Below, one piece after another: positions 1 to 4,915 of a stretch of DNA of 5,545 nt. The notes below the pieces were generated by a model. It did not search any database and had not been told where the DNA came from. It worked only from the letters and a program-made list of their open reading frames with translations. Within the stretch, counting starts at the first letter, position 1; each line of letters opens with the position of its first letter. A program made the position numbers and the translations under genes. The DNA comes from an uncultured Clostridia bacterium. Its GTDB lineage: Bacteria > Bacillota > Clostridia > Oscillospirales > Ruminococcaceae. The DNA lies in assembly GCA_945931735.1 (NCBI GenBank), contig CAMEPN010000144.1:1-5545 (forward strand). The letters are read 5' to 3'.

Positions 1-17
1 GAAACGCTCCGCTTTTC

Positions 18-479
18 TTACCGTCCGACAAGGCATCTCTCCCTGCTCTTCATGCGCTTCTCCATGACCACCGTCGTGCCCTTGCCGACAGCGCTCCTGA
101 CGCGCACGCTGTCCATAAAGCTCTCCATGACCGTAAACCCAAGCCCCGAGCGCTCCTCCTCTGCGGGCGCGGTCGAGAACATCGGCTGCATCGCCTGCGT
201 TATGTCCGCAATGCCCCTGCCCCTGTCCTTTACCGCTATGTAAAGCGTTCCGTCCGCGTACAGGCGAAGCACAAGCGTCACCGTCCCCGCCGCGTCGCGG
301 TAGCCGTGGACGATAGAGTTTGTCACTGCCTCGGACACCGCCGTTTTTACCGCCGCTATCTCCGCTACCGTGGGGTCGGTCTGCGACGCAAACGCCGCCG
401 CCGCGGAGCGCGCAAAGCTCTCGTTTCGCGAAAGCGCGGGAAAGCTTATCACGCTTTCGTTTATGATATTCTTTTTCAT
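18..479 (-). CDS. spoIIAB: Anti-sigma F factor SpoIIAB (serine kinase)
   Basis: SpoIIAB binds and inhibits the forespore sigma factor SigF and, as an ATP-dependent protein kinase, phosphorylates SpoIIAA; it acts in the cytoplasm early in sporulation. The 153-residue product is a GHKL-fold ATPase of near-normal family length (B. subtilis 146). Visible motifs are ALSRNESFAR (15-24, with Arg24 matching B. subtilis Arg20), the N box SEAVTNSIVHGY (49-60, Glu50 and Asn54 matching Glu46 and Asn50), the G1 box DRGRGI (85-90), and the ATP lid and G2 segment ERSGLGFTVMESFMD (109-123). The start ATG overlaps the spoIIAA stop as ATGA, and an AAAGGGG Shine-Dalgarno sequence sits 7 bases upstream inside spoIIAA, so translational coupling is likely. 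After the TAA stop, AGCGGAG precedes the window edge and would suit the ribosome binding site of a following sigF, which cannot be seen. Other RsbW-type kinases are the main alternative, but the motif match is closest to SpoIIAB. Confidence 0.95.
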   Translation of the reverse strand: MKKNIINESVISFPALSRNESFARSAAAAFASQTDPTVAEIAAVKTAVSEAVTNSIVHGYRDAAGTVTLVLRLYADGTLYIAVKDRGRGIADITQAMQPMFSTAPAEEERSGLGFTVMESFMDSVRVRSAVGKGTTVVMEKRMKSRERCLVGR

Positions 480-814
480 ACGTTCACCCCTTTAGCTCCG
501 TTCGTTCCGTTAACTCCCTTTACAAGAAGCCCCGACAGCCCCGAAACGCTTATAACCGCCGCTATATCCGGTCTTGCGTTTTTGATAAGGACAGACCCGC
601 CGTACGCCTCGACAGCCTTTGTCCTGCCGAGAATAAGCCCTATCCCCGAGCTGTCCATGAACCCGACGTTCTCCATGTCGATTATCAAAAGCTCGGGGCG
701 CGAGCGGGCTATCACCTCGTCCAGCGCCGCACGAAGCTCCCGCGCCGCGTGGTGGTCGATGTCGCCGTATATCGCGGCGGTCATTCTTTTTCCGTCGTTA
801 TAAATTTTAAGCAT
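476..814 (-). CDS. spoIIAA: Anti-sigma F factor antagonist SpoIIAA
   Basis: SpoIIAA is the STAS-domain protein that, when unphosphorylated, binds SpoIIAB and releases SigF; SpoIIAB phosphorylates it and the SpoIIE phosphatase reactivates it. The 112-residue product carries GDIDHHAARELR (17-28), equivalent to the GELDHH segment of B. subtilis, and FMDSSGIGLILGR (52-64). The first serine of DSSG (Ser55) aligns with the phosphorylated Ser58 of B. subtilis. I chose the ATG at 814 because a GGAG ribosome binding site lies 7 bases upstream and the protein then starts like its relatives. A GTG at 838 would add eight residues encoded by the ribosome binding site region itself. The C-terminus is unusual: the normal helix gives way to a Gly/Asn-rich tail (KGVNGTNGAKGVNV) whose DNA contains two similar purine-rich stretches, one serving as the spoIIAB ribosome binding site. 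First visible gene of the spoIIA operon. Confidence 0.95.
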   Translation of the reverse strand: MLKIYNDGKRMTAAIYGDIDHHAARELRAALDEVIARSRPELLIIDMENVGFMDSSGIGLILGRTKAVEAYGGSVLIKNARPDIAAVISVSGLSGLLVKGVNGTNGAKGVNV

Positions 815-820
815 ACAAAT

Positions 821-825
821 GCTCC
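821..825 (-). promoter_or_regulatory. spoIIAA ribosome binding site
   Basis: On the minus strand AGGAAAGGAGC is followed by ATTTGT and then ATG at 814. This spacing favours the ATG over the in-frame GTG at 838 as the real start. Confidence 0.75.
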
Positions 826-912
826 TTTCCTGCCGCACACCCCCGCCGCCCTGACGGACGAGCCGCTCCCGACAGCAGGCTCCTCCGCGCGGTGAGCGGA
901 ACTTATGGCGTT

Positions 913-921
913 ATTATATCA
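913..921 (-). promoter_or_regulatory. Putative extended -10 promoter of spoIIAA-spoIIAB
   Basis: The minus strand reads TGATATAAT, a TGn extension (921-919) joined to a perfect TATAAT (918-913). No good -35 lies 16-18 bases upstream; TCGACA (945-940) is 21 bases away. Transcription would start near 906, giving a GC-rich leader of about 90 bases. In B. subtilis the spoIIA operon uses SigH, but I see no convincing SigH promoter here. One copy of the repeated TATCAC[A/C]GCGC motif overlaps this -10. Confidence 0.5.
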
Positions 922-1069
922 CCGCGCCCAAGAACATTCTGTCGATATCACAGCGCGGAAATAATTTTTTTCGGGGTTATTATGCCGCTTACGGAAGTAT
1001 CGGGGTGCCAATGGGTGAATAGGGGCGTTTTCTGTAACAATTCCCTTTTCAAAAGCCGGCGCTGTGATA
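917..1069. repeat. Three copies of TATCAC[A/C]GCGC
   Basis: TATCACCGCGC lies at 917-927 and TATCACAGCGC at 946-956, as direct copies 29 bases apart. A third TATCACAGCGC lies on the opposite strand at 1069-1059. The last two are identical over 11 bases. The first overlaps the putative spoIIA -10. The copies could be binding sites for one regulator; that role is inference. Confidence 0.5.
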
Positions 1070-1133
1070 GCTTATTTGAGCCGCGTTCCGCTCCCGCTGC
1101 CCTCCGCACCGCGAAAAGCGTTTTTCCCGAGGA

Positions 1134-1147
1134 AATATCACGATATT
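1134..1147. repeat. Short palindrome AATATC-AC-GATATT
   Basis: Perfect 6-base arms are separated by two bases. The element lies about 50 bases upstream of the glycosidase -35. The wider sequence GGAAATATC...GATATTCC extends the symmetry if one base is bulged. It is compatible with an upstream regulator site, though AT-rich palindromes of this size also arise by chance. Confidence 0.3.
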
Positions 1148-1197
1148 CCACACAAAAAAATTGCAGTTTTTCGGGGAAAATTTTTTCAATAACCCCC

Positions 1198-1212
1198 TTG
1201 AAAACGATTTCA
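1198..1212 (+). promoter_or_regulatory. cre-like operator (CcpA/LacI-family type)
   Basis: TTGAAAACGATTTCA satisfies every defined position of the B. subtilis catabolite-responsive element consensus WTGNAANCGNWNNCW and has the central CG and TGAAA/TTTCA arms typical of LacI-family operators. It covers the -35 box and the start of the spacer, a position at which a bound protein should repress. Whether CcpA or a dedicated sugar-sensing LacI-family repressor binds cannot be read from the sequence. Confidence 0.6.
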
Positions 1213-1226
1213 TTTTGTGCTATACT
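1198..1226 (+). promoter_or_regulatory. Sigma-A promoter of the glycosidase gene
   Basis: TTGAAA (1198-1203), a 17-base spacer and TATACT (1221-1226) form a near-consensus promoter, strengthened by a TG at 1218-1219 (extended -10). The expected start is near 1233, leaving a leader of about 57 bases. It is the only strong rightward promoter ahead of the gene. Confidence 0.8.
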
Positions 1227-1243
1227 ATTCTTGAACGGAATAA

Positions 1244-1266
1244 ACAGCGCCCGACGCGGCGGCTGT
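1244..1266 (+). other. Leader stem-loop ahead of the glycosidase
   Basis: ACAGCGCC (1244-1251) pairs with GGC-G-GCTGT (1258-1266) as an 8-bp stem with one bulged G and a six-base loop, 7 bases before the AGAAAGGA ribosome binding site. No T-run follows, so it is not a terminator. It could stabilise the 5' end of the mRNA or affect initiation. Confidence 0.35.
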
Positions 1267-1289
1267 AAAATAGAAAGGAAAACTACCCC

Positions 1290-2741
1290 ATGAACGAAAA
1301 GATATACGAGATCAAGCTCGGACCCGCAAAGTGCGCCGTTGACCTCGGCGACGGAAGCGAGCGCGGCGAATATGTCGATCAGGATTACATACTCCACAAG
1401 CTCGGCAGACCCCACCGCGCCGTAAGCCTTATGTACTGCTACTACCCCCTCGACGAAACATGGCCCGCAAGAGCGCGCCACGCGTTCGCCGACAGAGAAG
1501 TCACCTTCCAGTGGGACTACCCCTACGACGACTACTTCACCTATAAGGGCGGTATCGGCGGCACGACCGACGGCGAGCCTTTCACCTGCATGAAGGACGT
1601 CCGCCGCCACGGACAGGACGTTATCCTCACAATGACAGTTGACCCCAATCTCCCCGACGTGTTCCTCGAGCGCATTGCAAAGGAGCTGAGCACCTACGGC
1701 AGAATGCAGCTTCGCATAAACCACGAGGCGACAGGCAACTGGTTCAGCTTCACCAAGCGCGCAAGCTATCAGCAGATAGCCGACTTCTTCGTGCGCTTCC
1801 ATAACATAATCAAGCGCGAGGCTCCCAATGTTTCGACGATACTCTGCATAGGCGGCGTTGAGCACCCCGAAAACGGCCCCGAGATAGAAATGGAAAAGGA
1901 GTTCGCCGAGGCGGTTAAGGCTACGGACATCTGGTCGGTCGACAAGTATATGTCGCTCCACTGGGGCTGGCCCTACGACGTTGCTGAGGTTGGCGGTACT
2001 TCGTTCAGCAGAAGCAAGGTAGCCGACACCTATAACCTCACCAAGCTCTCCGAAAAGCGCTATAAGGAGATCTGCGGCGGCGTAAAGAAGCCTATGGTAA
2101 TGAGCGAGTTCAACGCCGACGGCGACGTTACCGGTCCGTACGATCAGGCGGCTATGATAAAGGAATTTTGCGATATGCTCAAGAACGACCCCGAGCAGGG
2201 CTGGTTCAACGGCTTTACGTTCTATCAGTTCCGCGACCGCGGCAGGCTCGGCCTTGAAATAGAGGATCCCAATAACCCCAACGTCGGCATCGAGCAGCCC
2301 GCCCTTGCTACATATAAGGAAATTATCCACGACGAGTATTTCTACCCCTCTATCGAGCAGGGCGCAGAGGTCACTCTCCCCGCAAAGCTCCGCTGGGGCG
2401 GAAGCGAGGACGCGACAGGCCTTGCGATACCTCTCCACTTTGAAAAGAACCCCGTGTTCTGCGAGGTGTATTTCGACGAGCCGCTCAACCTCATGATGGA
2501 GATAAACGGAAAGTGGTTCTACAAGAGCCCCGAGGCAAAGTGCATCGACCTTATGTCCGCATTCTTCGAGAAGCCTCTCGACGGCGAAGCAGACCTCACC
2601 CTCAAGATATTCGCTCCCCCCGCAAGCGGCGAAAACGACCCTTCTCAGGGCGACGACTGGCAGACCAACTATTACACGACTATCAGCAAGCTCCCCAATG
2701 TCCGCATAAGATTTGCCCCCATCGTCCCCGAAGTGAAATAA
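1290..2741 (+). CDS. GH26-like clan A glycoside hydrolase, cytoplasmic
   Basis: A 483-residue protein that looks like a retaining glycosidase with a TIM-barrel core (about 40-350) followed by a beta-rich C-terminal domain (about 355-483). The segment LRINHEATGNWFSF (141-154) resembles the GH26 acid/base motif HExxGNWFPW, making Glu146 the candidate proton donor. VMSEFNADG (270-278) offers Glu273 as candidate nucleophile, followed by an aromatic strand FNGFTFYQFRD (306-316). No signal peptide or membrane segment is present, so the enzyme should act inside the cell on imported oligosaccharides, perhaps beta-mannoside or related hemicellulose fragments; the substrate is inference. The ATG follows AGAAAGGA by about 11 bases. 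The gene stands alone, with its own promoter, a cre-like operator and a terminator, and no transporter beside it. Other clan A families (GH5, GH39, GH113) cannot be excluded. The fold is more certain than the family. Confidence 0.65.
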   Translation: MNEKIYEIKLGPAKCAVDLGDGSERGEYVDQDYILHKLGRPHRAVSLMYCYYPLDETWPARARHAFADREVTFQWDYPYDDYFTYKGGIGGTTDGEPFTCMKDVRRHGQDVILTMTVDPNLPDVFLERIAKELSTYGRMQLRINHEATGNWFSFTKRASYQQIADFFVRFHNIIKREAPNVSTILCIGGVEHPENGPEIEMEKEFAEAVKATDIWSVDKYMSLHWGWPYDVAEVGGTSFSRSKVADTYNLTKLSEKRYKEICGGVKKPMVMSEFNADGDVTGPYDQAAMIKEFCDMLKNDPEQGWFNGFTFYQFRDRGRLGLEIEDPNNPNVGIEQPALATYKEIIHDEYFYPSIEQGAEVTLPAKLRWGGSEDATGLAIPLHFEKNPVFCEVYFDEPLNLMMEINGKWFYKSPEAKCIDLMSAFFEKPLDGEADLTLKIFAPPASGENDPSQGDDWQTNYYTTISKLPNVRIRFAPIVPEVK

Positions 2742-2769
2742 TCTACCACACACCTCTATAATATAAATG

Positions 2770-2807
2770 GAACATCGGCAGCCGCGACAGACTGCCGATG
2801 TTCTTTT
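2770..2807 (+). terminator. Rho-independent terminator after the glycosidase
   Basis: GAACATCGGCAG (2770-2781) and CTGCCGATGTTC (2792-2803) form a perfect 12-bp stem with a 10-base loop, followed by TTTT (2804-2807) and then GTC. The T-tract is short but the stem is strong. It begins 28 bases after the glycosidase stop and separates that gene from the next. Confidence 0.85.
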
Positions 2808-2831
2808 GTCATAAAGGAATGTCCGGAAAAA

Positions 2832-2837
2832 TATAAT
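2832..2837 (+). promoter_or_regulatory. Putative -10 box for the YaaL-like gene
   Basis: A perfect TATAAT lies 30 bases before the start codon. The only -35 resemblance, TTGTCA (2806-2811), is 20 bases away, longer than the usual 16-18, so promoter strength is uncertain. Transcription from it would begin near 2844, inside the left arm of the inverted repeat 2836-2869. Confidence 0.45.
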
Positions 2838-2869
2838 GGCAGTACAAACCATAAGGAGCGTACTGCCAT
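2836..2869. repeat. 10-bp inverted repeat enclosing the ribosome binding site and start codon
   Basis: ATGGCAGTAC (2836-2845) and GTACTGCCAT (2860-2869) are perfect reverse complements separated by 14 bases. The loop holds AAGGAG, the ribosome binding site of the next gene, and the right arm contains the A and T of its ATG. As RNA it would place the start codon in a stem; as DNA it could be a two-half-site operator overlapping the -10. Confidence 0.75.
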
Positions 2870-3143
2870 GAAATTATTCGACGAAATAAAAACGGGGATA
2901 AAAGCCAAAAAAGAAATTCCCGCCAAAGATACGCGGCGGGAATATTATGAACGAAGCTGCTCAAGGCTGACCGAGCAGCTTGAAAATATACGAAACAATT
3001 ACGACATGACCGACGACCCCGATACCATAGACGCGCTCATCTATGAGGAAAACGCCGTCCTCTGTCGTCTGGACAGCCTTTACAGGCAGGCGCGCTCCGA
3101 GGGGATAACCCTCGAGCCGCACGAGCGCAGGCGGTATTACTGA
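2868..3143 (+). CDS. Small YaaL/DUF2508-like protein
   Basis: A 91-residue, charged, soluble protein of unknown biochemical function with no signal peptide or membrane segment. The core from about residue 34 to 80 (LTEQLENIRNNYDMTDDPD, then IDALIYEENAVLCRLDSLYRQARSEGI) resembles DUF2508/YaaL proteins, which have a helix ending in a DPxxID-like turn followed by a second helix with A/Y spacing. Family members of similar size occur widely in Firmicutes, often near recR and bofA, which are not seen here. The match is from memory of the family pattern. The start is fixed by AAGGAG 9 bases upstream of the ATG. The last seven bases overlap the convergent acyl-CoA synthetase gene. Expression may be controlled by the inverted repeat around its start. 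If not YaaL, it is a hypothetical two-helix protein. Confidence 0.7.
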   Translation: MKLFDEIKTGIKAKKEIPAKDTRREYYERSCSRLTEQLENIRNNYDMTDDPDTIDALIYEENAVLCRLDSLYRQARSEGITLEPHERRRYY

Positions 3144-4804
3144 TTAGGGTCTTTCCTGTATTCCCCGCGTATCTCGGCGCGCTTTATCTTGCCGCTTATC
3201 GTCTTGGGAAGCTCGTCGCAGAACTCGACTATTCTCGGGTACTTGTACGGCGCGGTGTTGCGCTTGACGTGATCCTGTATCTCCTTCGCAAGCTCGTCCG
3301 ACGCGGTGTAGCCCTTCGCGAGGACTATCGTCGCCTTTACGACCTGACCCCTTATCGGGTCGGGCGCGCCAGTTACCGCGCACTCAAGCACGGCGGGGTG
3401 AGTTATCAGCACGCTCTCTATCTCGAACGGTCCTATGCGGTAGCCGCTGGACTTGATAACGTCGTCGTTACGCCCGACGTACCAGTAATACCCGTCCTCG
3501 TCGCGCCACGCGGTGTCGCCGGTATGGTAGTATCCGTCATGCCACGCGCTGTCGGTGACCTCTTTGTTGCGGTAATAGCCCCTGTAAAGCCCCGGGGTGT
3601 GCGTGTATTCCCCGCGGACAACTATCTCCCCGACCTCGCCCACGGCGCAGCTCTCGCCCTTGGCGTTCATAAGGTCTACCTCGTAAAGCGGCGTCGGCTT
3701 GCCCATTGACCCGGGCTTAGGCGTCATGCCGATAATGTTCCCGAGGATACAGGTGCTCTCGGTCTGCCCGAAGCCCTCCATGAGCTTTAGCCCCGTGTAT
3801 TCGTACCACTTGTTGAACACCTCGGGGTTCAGCGCCTCGCCCGCTATGGTGCAGTATTTAAGGCTCGAAAGATCGTAATTCTCAACCCCCGCCTTTATGA
3901 AAAATCTGAACATAGTCGGCGGCGCGCAGAACGTCGTTATGCGGTATTTCTCCATTACCGCCAGCATATTTTCGGGAATGAATTTATCGAAATCGTACAC
4001 GAAAATGCAGGTGCCCATTATCATCTGCCCGTAAAGCTTGCCCCATGCCGCCTTTGCCCAGCCCGTGTCGGACACGGTGAGGTGAAGCCCGTCGGGGTCG
4101 ACGTTGTGCCAGTGCTTCGCGGTCTGAATGTGCGCGAGAGCGTAGGTGTGGTCGTGGATAACCATTTTCGGATAGCCCGTCGTGCCGGACGTGAAATACA
4201 GCAGGAATATCTCGTCCGCTTTTGTCGGTACTCTATCCATGGTGTCGGGATATTTCTCTATTTCTGCGTCAAAATCCGTCCAGCCCTCGCGTGTGCCGTT
4301 TACGATATATTTGTTGTTAAGACAGCCGCCGAGCTGCGCGTCCGCGTCGTCGATAAAGTGCGCGACGTCGGCGTGGTGCGTTGCAATTACCGCCTTGACG
4401 TCCGCCGCTCCGAAACGATACGCGAAATCCTTCGCGGTGAGCAGATGCGTCGCAGGGATAGCGATAGCTCCTATCTTCATCAGAGCTATCGACACATACC
4501 AGAACTGATAATTTCTTTTAAGGACAAGCATAACGTGGTCGCCCTTTTTTATACCCATGGAAAGGAACATATTCGCCGCCTTGTTTGAAAGGCGGGAAAG
4601 ATCGCCGTAGGTGAGCAGCTTCTCGTTGCCCTCAAGGTCGACCCAGAACAGCGCGCGGCGGTCAGGCTCCATCTCGCCGTATTTATCAATAATGTCATAC
4701 CCGAAATTGAAATTGTCGGGGTATTTTATTCCGAACTTTGTCAGCATTCCGTTGCTGTCATAGGTTTCCTCCACAAAATTGAGGTGATAAGATGGAACGT
4801 CCAT
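3137..4804 (-). CDS. AMP-forming acyl-CoA synthetase (medium-chain acyl-CoA/acetyl-CoA ligase type)
   Basis: This enzyme activates a carboxylic acid with ATP to an acyl-adenylate and transfers it to coenzyme A, in the cytoplasm. The 555-residue product shows the full ANL-superfamily motif set: P-loop YFTSGTTGYPKM (203-214), APPTMFR (294-300), GFGQTES (344-350), HTGD (427-430), GRNDDVIKSSGYRIGPFEIE (444-463) with the hinge, and PKTISGKIKR (533-542) with catalytic Lys539. The segment TGWAKAAWGKLYGQ (247-260) and the length point to the medium-chain acyl-CoA synthetase group rather than the roughly 650-residue acetate enzyme. The exact acid is unknown; short, branched or aromatic acids are possible. 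The ATG follows AAAGGGA by about 8 bases. It has its own perfect promoter with a palindrome over the -35, and lies downstream of the Nudix gene on the same strand. The TAA overlaps the end of the convergent small gene. Confidence 0.92.
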   Translation of the reverse strand: MDVPSYHLNFVEETYDSNGMLTKFGIKYPDNFNFGYDIIDKYGEMEPDRRALFWVDLEGNEKLLTYGDLSRLSNKAANMFLSMGIKKGDHVMLVLKRNYQFWYVSIALMKIGAIAIPATHLLTAKDFAYRFGAADVKAVIATHHADVAHFIDDADAQLGGCLNNKYIVNGTREGWTDFDAEIEKYPDTMDRVPTKADEIFLLYFTSGTTGYPKMVIHDHTYALAHIQTAKHWHNVDPDGLHLTVSDTGWAKAAWGKLYGQMIMGTCIFVYDFDKFIPENMLAVMEKYRITTFCAPPTMFRFFIKAGVENYDLSSLKYCTIAGEALNPEVFNKWYEYTGLKLMEGFGQTESTCILGNIIGMTPKPGSMGKPTPLYEVDLMNAKGESCAVGEVGEIVVRGEYTHTPGLYRGYYRNKEVTDSAWHDGYYHTGDTAWRDEDGYYWYVGRNDDVIKSSGYRIGPFEIESVLITHPAVLECAVTGAPDPIRGQVVKATIVLAKGYTASDELAKEIQDHVKRNTAPYKYPRIVEFCDELPKTISGKIKRAEIRGEYRKDPNQ

Positions 4805-4854
4805 AGTGTTCTTCCCTTTCCGATTAACTGCCTTATTTTTACAGTTTTATTTTG

Positions 4855-4866
4855 TGCCGCTCGGCA
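4855..4866. repeat. Palindrome TGCCG-CT-CGGCA in the synthetase leader
   Basis: Perfect 5-base arms with a 2-base centre lie about 5-16 bases downstream of the predicted start near 4871. It could be a 5' RNA hairpin (with a 4-base loop) or a second, promoter-proximal operator half. Confidence 0.4.
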
Positions 4867-4877
4867 GCCATATATAC

Positions 4878-4906
4878 ATTATATAGTTGATAAATGCATT
4901 TGTCAA
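4878..4906 (-). promoter_or_regulatory. Consensus sigma-A promoter of the acyl-CoA synthetase gene
   Basis: On the minus strand TTGACA (4906-4901), a 17-base spacer and TATAAT (4883-4878) match the consensus perfectly. Transcription should begin near 4871, giving a leader of about 66 bases. The -35 starts only 9 bases beyond the Nudix stop codon. A perfect promoter normally needs a repressor, and a palindrome covers the -35. Confidence 0.88.
4887..4906. promoter_or_regulatory. Operator-like 20-bp palindrome over the synthetase -35
   Basis: TTGATAAATGCATTTGTCAA is symmetric at 18 of 20 positions; the single mismatched pair is positions 5 and 16. It includes the whole -35 hexamer and most of the spacer. 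Size and TTGA...TCAA arms are like operators of MarR or TetR-family repressors, but no regulator gene is in view and the family is inference. Confidence 0.6.
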
Positions 4907-4915
4907 GGGAGCAGC

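Larger units (their letters stand above)
839..1197. other. Divergent intergenic region between spoIIAA and the glycosidase gene
   Basis: This stretch has no credible gene. It holds the spoIIA leader and promoter, three copies of an 11-base motif (917-927, 946-956, and 1059-1069 inverted), the palindrome AATATC-AC-GATATT (1134-1147), and AT-rich tracts with TTTTTCGGGG twice (966-975 and 1167-1176). Open frames crossing it lack ribosome binding sites and protein-like composition. Confidence 0.7.

Noticed and set aside
1..17. Start of sigF at the left edge
   Set aside because: Only the stop of spoIIAB and a possible AGCGGAG ribosome binding site are visible; no start codon or coding sequence lies inside the window, so it is not listed as a gene.
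922..971. Hairpin CCGCGC...GCGCGG followed by a T-run, terminator-like on the plus strand
   Set aside because: The stem is only 6 bp with a 25-base loop, and no plus-strand transcript is expected to enter here.
892..1293. A 133-codon plus-strand frame across the intergenic region
   Set aside because: The GTG start has no ribosome binding site, the composition is not protein-like, and it runs through the glycosidase promoter and start codon.
2808..2835. Possible SigF/SigG-type forespore promoter ahead of the YaaL-like gene
   Set aside because: GGAAAAATA resembles a SigF -10, but the nearest TCATA -35-like element is about 11 bases away instead of about 15-16, and the -10 has a mismatch. TATAAT explains the site better.
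948..2852. A 634-codon open frame on the minus strand opposite the glycosidase gene
   Set aside because: It runs antisense to a gene with clear catalytic motifs, promoter, ribosome binding site and terminator. Its translation is a Val/Leu/Ala/Cys-rich shadow without recognisable domains, and it crosses the terminator and the promoter region. The openness comes from codon bias on the real strand.
3269..4588. Plus-strand frames of 108, 146 and 168 codons inside the acyl-CoA synthetase gene
   Set aside because: They are shadows of a gene whose complete ANL motif set is read on the minus strand, and they have no ribosome binding sites or domains.
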